A DNA stretch of 64,000 bases from Mangrovivirga halotolerans (lineage in GTDB: Bacteria > Bacteroidota > Bacteroidia > Cytophagales > Cyclobacteriaceae): NCBI RefSeq assembly GCF_026241165.1, contig NZ_JAPFQN010000003.1, positions 124,001 through 188,000 of the forward strand, written 5' to 3'. Positions 46,670 through 55,608 of this stretch are shown here, one piece after another. A program made the position numbers and the translations under genes. The notes below the pieces were generated by a model. That model searched no databases, was not told where the DNA came from, and saw only the letters and a list, made by a program, of their open reading frames with translations. Every line of letters begins with the position of its first letter. Position 1 is the stretch's first letter.

Positions 46670-47409
46670 TGAGAAAATTCGGTCTTATAGGGTTTCCTTT
46701 ATCGCATTCATTTTCAAAAAAATATTTTTCAGAAAAATTCACTAAGGCGGGTATTGAAAATACAACCTATGAGCTTTTTCCTATCGAAGAGGCTTCTCAA
46801 ATGAAGGGTCTTTTTGAAAATGATGAGGATTTGATCGGCTTAAATGTTACAATTCCACATAAGGAATCTGTTATTCAATATCTGGATTCTCTGGATGATA
46901 GTGCAAAAAAGGTTGGTGCTGTTAATGTGATCAAAAAGGAAAAAGGGAAACTGGTAGGATATAATTCCGATTTTTATGGTTTTACTGAGAGTCTGGAAGA
47001 TTTTACAGATGGTAAAGTTCCTCAAAATGCACTGGTGTTAGGGACAGGAGGATCATCAAAAGCTGTTACAGCAGCTCTTAAGATGATGAACTGCAAAGTG
47101 ACGTTGGTTAGCCGTACAAGCGGAAAGGGAGTCATTACTTATGAAGAGCTGAAAAAAAAGCCAGAGATTTTAAGAGAGAATCACCTTGTCGTTAATACTA
47201 CTCCACTGGGAATGAAACCAAATGTGGAGCCAAAACCAGACCTTGATTATTCTCAAATTACATCCGATCATATTTTCTTTGACCTGGTATATAATCCAAG
47301 TGTTACTTCATTTATGAAGGCAGGACAAGAAAAAGGAGCCCGTGTTAAAAGCGGATATCAGATGCTTGTATTGCAAGCTGAAAGAGCCTGGGAAATTTGG
47401 AATGAATAA
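46669..47409 (+). CDS. aroE: shikimate dehydrogenase
   Basis: The 246-residue product carries FGLIGFPLSHSFSKKYF (shikimate-binding Ser pair), LNVTIPHKESVIQYLD with the catalytic Lys, AVNVIKKEKGKLVGYNSD with the Asp, the NADP loop VLGTGGSSKAV and LVSRTSGKG, and the C-terminal GYQMLVLQAERAWEIW. It reduces 3-dehydroshikimate to shikimate. The one-base overlap with the DUF368 gene indicates coupling. Confidence 0.95.
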   Translation: MRKFGLIGFPLSHSFSKKYFSEKFTKAGIENTTYELFPIEEASQMKGLFENDEDLIGLNVTIPHKESVIQYLDSLDDSAKKVGAVNVIKKEKGKLVGYNSDFYGFTESLEDFTDGKVPQNALVLGTGGSSKAVTAALKMMNCKVTLVSRTSGKGVITYEELKKKPEILRENHLVVNTTPLGMKPNVEPKPDLDYSQITSDHIFFDLVYNPSVTSFMKAGQEKGARVKSGYQMLVLQAERAWEIWNE

Positions 47410-47413
47410 CCCG

Positions 47414-47800
47414 TTATACTGAAGAAGTCATTTTTTCTATATTCTTTTTCTGAAGGAAGATATTCTTTTTCAATTTTCGGTACGTGTCTTTAAAATTTTT
47501 GACATGTACCCGCATTTTAAGGTGTTCTTCGTGCTCAATTTCTTCAGTAGGTAATTCTTCTTCAATAATCTGATGAAAAAAGGTTTCGTGAGAGATAATT
47601 TTATCCTTAAGTGCCTTGATCATTCGCTTGTGGTGGGCAAGGTCATTTAAAAGTTTTTCCAATTCACCGTTTTGTCCGGTGCCGGAAATCATCTCACAAA
47701 GAGAAGTTAAAAATTTGAGTTCTTCTTCCCAGAATGCAATATCACCGAGCCACACCTGGTGCTCTTTGTGCATTATTTCAATATCCGTCAGCGCTGTCAT
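47414..47800 (-). CDS. coiled-coil protein of unknown function
   Basis: The product from the ATG at 47800 has 128 residues. It is highly charged and helical, with heptad-like stretches (NGELEKLLNDLAHHKRMIKALKDKIISHE and VKNFKDTYRKLKKNIFLQKKNIEKM). No signal or membrane segment is seen. An upstream ATG at 47821 lies in the loop of a 10-bp inverted repeat and is less likely. It lies 40 bp after ilvA on the same strand and may be an operon tail. Confidence 0.6.
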   Translation of the reverse strand: MTALTDIEIMHKEHQVWLGDIAFWEEELKFLTSLCEMISGTGQNGELEKLLNDLAHHKRMIKALKDKIISHETFFHQIIEEELPTEEIEHEEHLKMRVHVKNFKDTYRKLKKNIFLQKKNIEKMTSSV

Positions 47801-47805
47801 GATCA

Positions 47806-47837
47806 ATGATTTTAGAATCATAATTTACTAAAATCAT
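47806..47837. promoter_or_regulatory. 10-bp inverted repeat between ilvA and the coiled-coil gene
   Basis: ATGATTTTAG (47806-47815) and CTAAAATCAT (47828-47837) are perfectly complementary with a 12-base loop. No T-run follows on the minus strand, so a weak terminator, mRNA-end stabiliser or operator are all possible. Confidence 0.45.
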
Positions 47838-47840
47838 GCC

Positions 47841-49106
47841 TCATATCAAATATTGAAACAGGTCTTGTTTTTCATTTAAGTATTCATAAGTGATATTGTG
47901 AGAATCCATCCTGTTTAGTAATCCCTGGAAATCATCTGAATTTTTGAGTTCCAAACCTACCAGGGCCGGACCCTGTTCACGGTTATTTTTTTTCGAATAT
48001 TCAAAATGAACGATATCATCACCAGGTCCTAACACATTAGTAAGGAATTCCCTAAGGGCTCCAGCTCTTTGTGGGAACCGGACGATAAAATAGTGCATTA
48101 AGCCTTCATATAATAATGCTCGTTCCTTTATCTCTTCAGTTCTGGTTATATCATTATTACTTCCTGAAATAACCGAAACAACCGTTTTACCTTTAATTTC
48201 ATCCTTGATTTGATCTAATGCAGCAACGGTTAGTGCACCAGCTGGCTCAACGATGATTGCATCATCATTATAAAGACCAAGAATAGTTGAGCATATTTTT
48301 CCTTCAGGCACAGTTAGAACCCTGTCAATGTTGTCTTTTAAGATTTCGAAATTAAGATCTCCAATGCGTTGCACGGCTGCTCCATCAACAAACTTGTCTA
48401 TTTTGTCTAGTGTAACAACTTTATTTTGATCTAAAGATTTAGATAGCGATGGAGCACCATGGGGTTCAACACCGATTATAGTTGTGCCTGGGGACAGGGT
48501 TTTGAAAACTGTTGTTATGCCTGCTGCTAATCCACCACCACCAACAGGCACAAGCAAATAATCTATCTCACCCGGACTGTCTTGCAAGATCTCCAGTCCG
48601 ATAGTTCCTTGCCCTTCGATGATCTCTTTATGGTCAAAAGGAGGGATAAAAGCCATTTTATTTTCTTCACAATATTCCTTTGCCTGCTTATATGCATCGT
48701 CGAAGGTATCACCTTTTAAAAACAGTTCAACATTGTCCTTGCCAAACATCTTTACCTGGTTCACTTTCTGTCCGGGTGTAGGTTCAGGCATAAATATCGC
48801 TGCTTTAATACCTAATTGAGCGCAAGACATTGCTACTCCCTGAGCATGATTTCCCGCACTGGCACAGACAACACCATTTTTCTTTTGATCATTATCAAGC
48901 TGAGAAATCATGTTGTATGCACCCCGTATTTTGTAAGATCGTACAGTTTGCAGATCTTCTCTTTTTAAGAGGATTTGTGCACCAAAACGCTCATTTAGCC
49001 GAATACTTTCAGTAAGAGGGGTTTCCTTGACAACTTGCTTTAATCTGAAAGCGGCTGCCTTAATGTTTGATAAAGTGACTGTTTCTTTTTTGACATCAGC
49101 TTGCAT
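47841..49106 (-). CDS. ilvA: threonine ammonia-lyase, biosynthetic
   Basis: The 421-residue product is a PLP fold-type II enzyme with the Schiff-base Lys in VRSYKIRGAYNM, SAGNHAQGVA, the phosphate loop VPVGGGGLAAGI and a late SGSNND. A single C-terminal ACT-like domain (HYFIVRFPQRAGALREFL) is present, the short-type arrangement. It makes 2-oxobutanoate from threonine, the first step to isoleucine. It is last in the ilv operon and separated from ilvC by a 93-bp gap with a strong hairpin. Confidence 0.95.
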   Translation of the reverse strand: MQADVKKETVTLSNIKAAAFRLKQVVKETPLTESIRLNERFGAQILLKREDLQTVRSYKIRGAYNMISQLDNDQKKNGVVCASAGNHAQGVAMSCAQLGIKAAIFMPEPTPGQKVNQVKMFGKDNVELFLKGDTFDDAYKQAKEYCEENKMAFIPPFDHKEIIEGQGTIGLEILQDSPGEIDYLLVPVGGGGLAAGITTVFKTLSPGTTIIGVEPHGAPSLSKSLDQNKVVTLDKIDKFVDGAAVQRIGDLNFEILKDNIDRVLTVPEGKICSTILGLYNDDAIIVEPAGALTVAALDQIKDEIKGKTVVSVISGSNNDITRTEEIKERALLYEGLMHYFIVRFPQRAGALREFLTNVLGPGDDIVHFEYSKKNNREQGPALVGLELKNSDDFQGLLNRMDSHNITYEYLNEKQDLFQYLI

Positions 49107-49126
49107 AATAACAGATCATTAAAAGA

Positions 49127-49179
49127 ATAGAGTGTGATTGATATCTTTTGCTGAGGGAGGATATCAATCAACACTCTAT
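49127..49179 (-). promoter_or_regulatory. 19-bp intercistronic hairpin between ilvC and ilvA
   Basis: Arms 49127-49145 and 49160-49179 pair over 19 bp with one bulged base (A at 49170) and a 14-base loop. The element fills most of the gap between ilvC and ilvA, ending 20 bp before the ilvA start. No long T-run follows on the minus strand. It may stabilise or segment the operon mRNA. Confidence 0.65.
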
Positions 49180-49199
49180 ATGAGGAAAAATTGTAAATA

Positions 49200-50264
49200 T
49201 TAAGATTCTACTGGCTGCTTGGCATTCTCAGGTCTTAGTTTTCTGACCTCAGCTCCTGCCTGCCATAATTCTGAATTGTGTAGCTCAGAAAGTTCTTCTT
49301 CGAGCTTTTCCCTGTAATCAGGCTGACTGTTAGAATCGATTGATCGCTGGGCTTCTTCACCAGAAGCAACACTATCATATAACTGATTAAATACAGGCTT
49401 TACTGCATCTCTGAACTTGTCTTTCCAGTCTAGTGCCCCTCTCTGAGCAGTGGTGCTACAGTTGGCATACATCCAGTCCATACCATTTTCTGCAATCAGA
49501 GGCATCAAAGATTGAGTGAACTCTTCAACTGTTTCATTGAATGCTTCCGAAGGTGAATGACCTCTTTCTCTAAGAACGGAAAACTGAGCCTCAAATAATC
49601 CCTGTATAGCGCCCATTAAAGAGCCTCTTTCGCCAGTGAGGTCACTGTAAACTTCTTTTCGGAAGGTTGTTTCAAATAAATATCCTGAACCAACAGCTAT
49701 TCCCAGTGCATGCGCTTTATCATAAGCCTTGCCAGTTGCATCCTGGTGAACTGCATAGCTGGAGTTTAATCCTTTTCCTTCAACAAATAATCTTCTCAGA
49801 CTTGTCCCGGAACCTTTTGGGGCAACAAGAATTACATCCACATCTTTTGGTGGTACAATGTTGGTCCTGTCACTATATGTTACAGCAAAACCATGAGAAA
49901 AGTAAAGAGTTTTTCCCGGAGAAAGATTCTCTTTGATGGTTGGCCACACTGCGATCTGAGCTGCATCAGATAACAGGTAGCAGATAATTGTTCCCTTTTG
50001 AACTGCTTCTTCTATTGAGAAAAGATCTACTCCTGGAACAAACCCATCTTCAATTGCCTTATCCCAGCTTTTACTCGGTTGGCGTTGACCAACGATAACA
50101 TTTATGCCGTTATCTTTCATGTTCAATGCCTGCCCAGGGCCCTGAACACCATATCCAATAACTGCAACTGTCTCATCTTTTAAAACGTCTTGTGCTTTTT
50201 TTAATGGGAATTCCTCTCGTGTTACAACTTGTTCTTCTACTCCACCAAAATTGATTGTAGCCAT
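49200..50264 (-). CDS. ilvC: ketol-acid reductoisomerase
   Basis: The 354-residue product has the dinucleotide motif VAVIGYGVQGPGQALNMKDNGINVIVGQRQPSKSW with GQR and Ser residues suggesting NADPH use, VAPKGSGTSLRRLF, the metal ligands in SDLTGERGSLMGAIQGLFEAQF, and the C-terminal FNETVEEFTQSLMPLIAENG. It converts acetolactate or acetohydroxybutyrate to the dihydroxy acids. Length is close to class I enzymes. It is the fifth gene of the operon. Confidence 0.95.
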   Translation of the reverse strand: MATINFGGVEEQVVTREEFPLKKAQDVLKDETVAVIGYGVQGPGQALNMKDNGINVIVGQRQPSKSWDKAIEDGFVPGVDLFSIEEAVQKGTIICYLLSDAAQIAVWPTIKENLSPGKTLYFSHGFAVTYSDRTNIVPPKDVDVILVAPKGSGTSLRRLFVEGKGLNSSYAVHQDATGKAYDKAHALGIAVGSGYLFETTFRKEVYSDLTGERGSLMGAIQGLFEAQFSVLRERGHSPSEAFNETVEEFTQSLMPLIAENGMDWMYANCSTTAQRGALDWKDKFRDAVKPVFNQLYDSVASGEEAQRSIDSNSQPDYREKLEEELSELHNSELWQAGAEVRKLRPENAKQPVES

Positions 50265-50299
50265 GTTATTTCCGATTTAATTTTAATAATTCTATTTAA

Positions 50300-50848
50300 T
50301 TATGATACCAGACTCAATGCTTCCATTTCTTCAAGGAATGAAACAGTTTGTCTTTTAGATTTAGATATTGCTATACGACCTGATTTGATAAACTCCTGCA
50401 CGTCAAAAGGCTTCAGCTGTTCAAGCAGGCTGAGTATCTCATGACTATGTCCGGTTTTTTCAATGATCGTATACTCTTCACCAACTGTTAGTACTCGTGC
50501 TCCACTACTTCTCACCAGGTTTTCTATCTGGTTGCTCGAAGTGAGCATTTTAGTTGGTAGCTTATAAAGTGCTATTTCCTGATAATGAACCTCGTCTTCT
50601 TCGTATAAAAAAGCACCAAGTACTTCAATGATTTTTCTTATTTGCTTAACCACTTTTACTGCTTTTTCATGGGTGGATCTAACAACTATTGTAAATCGAC
50701 TCACCCCATGAACTTCAGTTTCCGAAACATTGATCGCTTCTATATTTATTTTTCTTCTTGTGAAGATAATCGTGATCCTGTTTAATAATCCTGATTTGTT
50801 TTCAGTCAGGATCGATAAAGTGAATTCTTTGTTTTCTTCCTTTTGCAT
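50300..50848 (-). CDS. ilvN: acetolactate synthase small (regulatory) subunit
   Basis: The 182-residue product starts with an ACT domain (TLSILTENKSGLLNRITIIFTRRKINIEAINVSETE) followed by a C-terminal ALS_ss_C-like half (VEEY-like GEEYTIIEKTGHSHEILSLLEQL). It should confer valine feedback inhibition on IlvB. It starts 3 bp after the ilvB stop. Confidence 0.93.
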   Translation of the reverse strand: MQKEENKEFTLSILTENKSGLLNRITIIFTRRKINIEAINVSETEVHGVSRFTIVVRSTHEKAVKVVKQIRKIIEVLGAFLYEEDEVHYQEIALYKLPTKMLTSSNQIENLVRSSGARVLTVGEEYTIIEKTGHSHEILSLLEQLKPFDVQEFIKSGRIAISKSKRQTVSFLEEMEALSLVS

Positions 50849-50851
50849 AGC

Positions 50852-52591
50852 TTAACCCAGTAAAATGTTAGAAACTGACTCACCGGTAGGGATCATTGGG
50901 AATACATTTTCTTCTTTCTCAACCTCAACCTCCATTAAATATGGACCATTATGTTCCATCATTGCTTCCAGAGATCCTCGTAAGTCCTCTCTTTCTGTTA
51001 CTTTCTTCCCTTTGATACTATATCCTTCTGCAATTTTTATGAAATCTGGATTGGTCATCTCAGTGCTGCTATATCTTTTTGCAAAAAACAATTGTTGCCA
51101 TTGACGAACCATTCCCAGAAAGTTGTTATTAAGGATTACGATTTTCACAGGGATATTGTACTGAAAGATCGTGCCAAGTTCCTGGATAGACATCTGAATA
51201 CCTCCATCACCGATAATGGCTATCACCTCACGGTCATCTTCACCAAGTCTTGCGCCAATAGCAGCAGGTAATGCAAAACCCATTGTGCCAAGCCCACCTG
51301 AAGTTATATTGCTCCTGCGGCTTTTGAATTGGTAATATCGTGATGTTACCATTTGATGCTGACCTACATCTGTGACAATTACAGCATTCCCGTCTGTTAT
51401 ACTTGAAAGCTGTTCCACCACCTCAGCCATTTTGATTTGGCCACTTTCAGGGAACTTTTCTTTCTTAGTTATTTTTTCGTACTCAATCTTTTCGCATTCC
51501 CTGAATTCCTGCAGCCATTCAGCATGCATATTTGGTTTAATATGCTCGGTCAGTGCCTGAAGTGCTTCTTTGGCATCTGCATGGATTGAAACATCAGTTT
51601 TGACATTCTTGTCTATTTCAGCTTCATCGATCTCAATGTGAATGACCTTTGCCTGTTTTGCATACCTGGTAAGATCCCCCGTTACACGGTCATCGAATCT
51701 CATACCCACAGCTATCAATACATCACATTCATTCGTTTTTATATTAGGTCCGTAGTTTCCGTGCATTCCCAGGTAACCAACATATAATGGATGATCGGGA
51801 GGGAAAGCAGATAAACCAAGTAATGTGCTTGCTGCTGGTATTTGTGCTTTTTCAGCAAAACTTAATAGTTCTTTTTGAGCATCAGCAATAATTACTCCCT
51901 GCCCGAATACTATATATGGTTTCTTTGCCTCATTTATAAGACTGGCTGCTGCCAGAACTTCTTTAGGTTTAATTACCGGCTTAGGCTGGTAGCTCCTAAT
52001 ATTGATGCATTTTTTATATTCATAAATAAATTTACTGACCTGTGCATCTTTTGTGATGTCAATTAAAACAGGTCCGGGGCGTCCGCTTTTAGCTATGTAG
52101 AATGCTTTTGCAATAACCTCGGGGATTTCTGAAGCATCGGTGATCTGGTAATTCCATTTTGTTACAGGCATAGAAATTCCGACTACATCGGTTTCCTGAA
52201 AAGCATCAGTTCCCAATAGAGGAGCAAAGACCTGGCCGGTTATACAAACAACAGGGGTTGAGTCGATCTGTGCATCAGCTATCCCTGTTATTAAATTTGT
52301 TGCACCGGGACCTGAAGTAGCAAGGCAAACTCCTGGTTTACCTGAGACACGAGCATATCCCTGGGCTGCATGAACAGCTCCCTGTTCGTGTCTTACAAGA
52401 TAGTGTTTAAATGTGTCCTGGAAATCATACAGCGCATCGTAGACAGGCATGATCGCTCCGCCGGGATAACCAAATACAGTATCCACCCCTTCATTTATCA
52501 AGGATAAAATAATGGCCTGGGCACCGGATATTTCCGTGCCTTCAAACTGGTTTATCTTTTCAGGTTTGCTTATTTCCGTTGCTGTTTCCAT
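50852..52591 (-). CDS. ilvB: acetolactate synthase large subunit
   Basis: The 579-residue ThDP enzyme has the catalytic Glu in VRHEQGAVHAAQGYARVSG, the FAD-binding middle domain (VLIAVGMRFDDRVTGDL) and the ThDP motif GDGGIQMSIQELGTIFQYNIPVKIVILNN. It condenses pyruvate to acetolactate or with 2-oxobutanoate to acetohydroxybutyrate. It lies 2 bp after ilvD and 3 bp before ilvN. Confidence 0.96.
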   Translation of the reverse strand: METATEISKPEKINQFEGTEISGAQAIILSLINEGVDTVFGYPGGAIMPVYDALYDFQDTFKHYLVRHEQGAVHAAQGYARVSGKPGVCLATSGPGATNLITGIADAQIDSTPVVCITGQVFAPLLGTDAFQETDVVGISMPVTKWNYQITDASEIPEVIAKAFYIAKSGRPGPVLIDITKDAQVSKFIYEYKKCINIRSYQPKPVIKPKEVLAAASLINEAKKPYIVFGQGVIIADAQKELLSFAEKAQIPAASTLLGLSAFPPDHPLYVGYLGMHGNYGPNIKTNECDVLIAVGMRFDDRVTGDLTRYAKQAKVIHIEIDEAEIDKNVKTDVSIHADAKEALQALTEHIKPNMHAEWLQEFRECEKIEYEKITKKEKFPESGQIKMAEVVEQLSSITDGNAVIVTDVGQHQMVTSRYYQFKSRRSNITSGGLGTMGFALPAAIGARLGEDDREVIAIIGDGGIQMSIQELGTIFQYNIPVKIVILNNNFLGMVRQWQQLFFAKRYSSTEMTNPDFIKIAEGYSIKGKKVTEREDLRGSLEAMMEHNGPYLMEVEVEKEENVFPMIPTGESVSNILLG

Positions 52592-52593
52592 AA

Positions 52594-54267
52594 TTAACTA
52601 TCGGTTACGCAGCCTTGATCTGCCGGTGCTACACTTTTGGCGTATTTGTATAAAATTCCAGATGTTTTTTTCAGAGGAGGTGCTGTCCATTTTTTCCTTC
52701 TCTGATTAATTTCTTCATTAGTTAGATCGGCGGAAATAGTTTTGCCGATTCCATCAATCGTTATTTTATCTCCATCTTTTAGTAATGCGATCAAACCACC
52801 TTCCTGAGCTTCGGGCGTGATATGTCCTACCACAAATCCGTGTGTGCCTCCGGAAAATCGACCATCTGTGATAAGAGCGACTTCTTTCCCAAGTCCTGCA
52901 CCCATAATGGCAGAGGTTGGCTTTAGCATTTCGGGCATTCCCGGGCCACCTTTCGGGCCTTCATATCTGATCACTACTACATCTCCTGCTTTTACTTTGC
53001 CATCTCTGATTCCATCATTTGCTTCATATTCACTATTGAACACTCTTGCAGTTCCGGTAAATTGTTCGCCTTCTTTTCCTGTTATTTTAGCAACAGCGCC
53101 ATTTTCTGCAAGGTTTCCATGGAGTATAGCAAGATGACCTTCCTTTTTTACAGGGTTTTTTACAGGATGTATTATTTCCTGCCCTTCTTTGAGTGGAGGT
53201 ACATCACTGAGATTCTCAGCTAATGTTTTTCCAGTTATAGTCAGACAATCCCCTGTGAGTAAACCTTCAGAAAGAAGCATTTTCATTACAGCGGGAGTTC
53301 CACCAACTTTATGAAGGTCTTCCATTACATATTTTCCGCTTGGTTTAAGGTCTGCCAGAAATGGTGTCTTGCTGTTTATTTCTTTTATATCATTAAGTGT
53401 GAAGGGTATTTCAAATGCCTTTGCAACAGCGATCATGTGTAATACTGCATTGGTAGATCCACCAAGTGCAATGATCAATCTGAAAGCGTTTTCAAAAGAT
53501 TCTCTTGAAACAATATCTCTCGGTTTTAGATCCTTTTCCAGCAGGAATTTTAGTGCTCTTCCGGCATTTAAACATTCATCAGTTTTTTCCTTTCCTTCAG
53601 CAGGATTAGACGAAGAAAATGGAAGGGTTAATCCCATTGCCTCCATTGCTGAAGCCATAGTGTTAGCCGTGTACATACCACCACATGCACCCGGGCCCGG
53701 GCAAGCATTCATTACTACTCCTTCAAAATCTTTTTCATCAATTGTGCCGGCAAATTTCTGGCCCAGAGCCTCAAATGCTGAAACAACATCAAGCTTTTTG
53801 TTTTTATAACATCCGGGTTTAATTGTTCCACCATACACAAGAACGGCAGGACGATTAAGCCTTCCAGCTGCTATCATTGCACCCGGCATATTTTTGTCAC
53901 ACCCGACTACTGCAGCAAATCCATCATAATTCATTCCGGATACTACCGTTTCAATACTATCAGCAATGATGTCTCTGCTTGGTAGAGAATATCTCATACC
54001 ATCAGTTCCCATAGAAATACCATCAGAAACACCAATAGTATTAAATATGAGTCCGATTAAATCTTTTTCTAAAGTGCCTTTTTTGACTTCGACTGCAAGA
54101 TCATTCAGATGCATGTTGCAGGGATTACCTTCATAACCCGTGCTGACTATACCGACTTGTGGTTTTGTAAGATCTTCCTTAGTAAGCCCGATCGCATGAA
54201 GCATAGCTTGAGCGGCCGGTTGCGTAGGATCCTGCGTAACCGCTTTACTGTATTTGTTTAATGTCAT
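52594..54267 (-). CDS. ilvD: dihydroxy-acid dehydratase
   Basis: The 557-residue product shows the Fe-S ligands as Cys in [19 protein letters not shown] and [16 protein letters not shown], the [12 protein letters not shown] segment and the late [21 protein letters not shown]. It forms the 2-oxo acids of the valine and isoleucine pathways. It lies 9 bp after ilvE. Confidence 0.96.
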   Translation of the reverse strand: MTLNKYSKAVTQDPTQPAAQAMLHAIGLTKEDLTKPQVGIVSTGYEGNPCNMHLNDLAVEVKKGTLEKDLIGLIFNTIGVSDGISMGTDGMRYSLPSRDIIADSIETVVSGMNYDGFAAVVGCDKNMPGAMIAAGRLNRPAVLVYGGTIKPGCYKNKKLDVVSAFEALGQKFAGTIDEKDFEGVVMNACPGPGACGGMYTANTMASAMEAMGLTLPFSSSNPAEGKEKTDECLNAGRALKFLLEKDLKPRDIVSRESFENAFRLIIALGGSTNAVLHMIAVAKAFEIPFTLNDIKEINSKTPFLADLKPSGKYVMEDLHKVGGTPAVMKMLLSEGLLTGDCLTITGKTLAENLSDVPPLKEGQEIIHPVKNPVKKEGHLAILHGNLAENGAVAKITGKEGEQFTGTARVFNSEYEANDGIRDGKVKAGDVVVIRYEGPKGGPGMPEMLKPTSAIMGAGLGKEVALITDGRFSGGTHGFVVGHITPEAQEGGLIALLKDGDKITIDGIGKTISADLTNEEINQRRKKWTAPPLKKTSGILYKYAKSVAPADQGCVTDS

Positions 54268-54276
54268 TTTGATTTT

Positions 54277-55167
54277 TTAAACCAGGTTAAATGCTGTTAG
54301 GTGGTCTTTTGTAACTTTTCTGCGATACATTAAAAAGAGGCTGTAACCGATGCTTTCTTTCCATGGAATTTGCATTTCCCTCCCTTCTATGGATTTAATG
54401 CCGGTTACCTCAATTGCGGTACCTGTAAAAAATGCACTGTCTGCATCAAGAATTTCTTCTGGTCTGATGTCTTTTTCTACGATTTTGAATCCTGTTTCAT
54501 TTGCCAGGTCTATAATCGTCTGCCTGGTAATGCCTGGCATTATATATCCTTTTTTAGGAGTATAAAGCACTTCATCCTTCTCATAGAAAAAATTCGCTGC
54601 AGGACCTTGAGCGATAAACCCGTTCATATCCAACATTAATGCCTCATCATATCCTTTGTCGCGGGCATCATTAGAGGCAAGGATGGAATTAACATAATTG
54701 CCAACCACCTTTGACTCAATGTGAGCACCCGCAGGATTTAATTTTTCATACTTGCTGATATTAACATTAAGAGGCTCCTCACCCAGGTAATTGTTCCATT
54801 CCCATGCTGCCATTAAAAAATGGGCTGCAGGAGCAGTTCTCAAACCCATATAAGGTCCGGCGTAGATCAATGGTCTGATATATGCATTTTGAAGTTTGTT
54901 CTTTTTCAGTAATTCGTAAGCTAGTTCAGTGAGCTCAGTTGAACTAAAAGGAAAATTTAAATGATGCTTTTTTGCAGAATTAATCAGCCTGTCAAAATGC
55001 CTGTTAGGTTTGAAGATCTTTGGACCTTCGTCAGTTTTGTAAGCCCTCATGCCTTCAAATACTCCCAGGCCGTAATGCATGGTCTGATTATAAAGACTTA
55101 CTTCGGCATCTTCTGCTTTTCGCCACTCGCCGTCAAATAATACGATGCTTTTTTTAGAGAAATACAT
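54277..55167 (-). CDS. ilvE: branched-chain amino acid aminotransferase
   Basis: The 296-residue fold-type IV PLP enzyme has LYNQTMHYGLGVFEGMRAYKT, the Schiff-base Lys in HIESKVVGNYVNSILA, EALMLDMNGFIAQGPAANFF and the phosphate-binding FFTGTAIEVTGI. It makes Val, Leu and Ile from the 2-oxo acids. It is the first structural gene of the operon, 37 bp after the attenuator terminator. Confidence 0.95.
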   Translation of the reverse strand: MYFSKKSIVLFDGEWRKAEDAEVSLYNQTMHYGLGVFEGMRAYKTDEGPKIFKPNRHFDRLINSAKKHHLNFPFSSTELTELAYELLKKNKLQNAYIRPLIYAGPYMGLRTAPAAHFLMAAWEWNNYLGEEPLNVNISKYEKLNPAGAHIESKVVGNYVNSILASNDARDKGYDEALMLDMNGFIAQGPAANFFYEKDEVLYTPKKGYIMPGITRQTIIDLANETGFKIVEKDIRPEEILDADSAFFTGTAIEVTGIKSIEGREMQIPWKESIGYSLFLMYRRKVTKDHLTAFNLV

Positions 55168-55203
55168 ATATCCTTCACATTTATTATGGTAACAATCTTC
55201 TTA

Positions 55204-55240
55204 AAATAAAAAGCCGTCTCGGTTGGGAGAACGGCTTTTG
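55204..55240 (-). terminator. attenuator terminator (3:4 hairpin) of the ilv operon
   Basis: On the minus strand AAAAGCCGT (55239-55231) pairs with ACGGCTTTT, extended by TCTC/GAGA with one bulged base, and is followed by TTTTTATTTT. It lies between the leader peptide and ilvE, where a terminator only makes sense as an attenuator. Confidence 0.9.
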
Positions 55241-55300
55241 ATACTACAATAACATCTCCCTGGTCAATGCCCTCCGACAATGATCACAATGTTTACCAGG
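55213..55300 (-). promoter_or_regulatory. ilv attenuator: alternative pairing segments
   Basis: Segment 1 is CCTGGT (55300-55295) within the leader's Leu-Val codons, segment 2 is ACCAGG/GGGAGA (55264-55255), segment 3 is TCTCCC (55230-55225) and segment 4 is GAGACGGC (55220-55213). 1:2 leaves 3:4 free to terminate; 2:3 (GGGAGA with TCTCCC) blocks the terminator. A ribosome stalled at Ile/Leu/Val codons covers segment 1 and favours read-through. Confidence 0.8.
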
Positions 55301-55329
55301 ATAATAAGGATGTTATTTGCTTTCATCAT
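55264..55329 (-). CDS. ilvL: ilv operon leader peptide
   Basis: A 21-codon ORF starts with two ATG codons (55329 and 55326) and ends in TGA at 55266-55264. The core reads NILIILVNIVIIV, with 11 Ile, Leu or Val residues in 12 consecutive codons from ILI onward, and the peptide ends GGH. It is followed at once by the attenuator pairings. Such regulatory-amino-acid runs are the hallmark of ribosome-mediated attenuation of ilv operons. The symbol is by analogy. Confidence 0.85.
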   Translation of the reverse strand: MMKANNILIILVNIVIIVGGH

Positions 55330-55347
55330 TTCAATTTAACCTTTATG

Positions 55348-55364
55348 CTTAATACAATATTAAG
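55348..55364. promoter_or_regulatory. 17-bp palindrome upstream of the ilv leader
   Basis: CTTAATA and TATTAAG flank a 3-bp centre, 19 bp upstream of the leader ATG. It could be an operator or lie in the 5'-UTR. No clear -7/-33 pair was found nearby. Confidence 0.4.
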
Positions 55365-55431
55365 TGTTGGTGTTTACTCTAACAAGCAAAATATTAGTTT
55401 TTTAAAATTATTAAACGCAGAATATTAATTT

Positions 55432-55447
55432 ACTAACACTTGTTAGT
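55432..55447. promoter_or_regulatory. 16-bp palindrome upstream of the ilv operon
   Basis: ACTAACA and TGTTAGT flank a 2-bp centre. The 55365-55608 gap holds no other gene; this is the only other ordered element I see in it. A binding site for a regulator is possible. Confidence 0.4.
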
Positions 55448-55608
55448 GAAGAATATAATTCTAAATCAATAAAAAACAGGAGCTATTTTGAATATGTGTT
55501 AATGAAAGCAGGTTGTGAATTGATAGAAATGAAAACTTTGTAAAAAAACACTGGAAACGTAACCGTATTGGAAATTATATGCCTAACGAATGTTCAATTA
55601 CTCAATTT

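Noticed and set aside
55098-55280. 60-codon ORF opposite and upstream of ilvE starting at TTG
   Set aside because: It runs through the attenuator terminator and overlaps ilvE in another frame; the 21-codon leader starting at 55329 explains the region.
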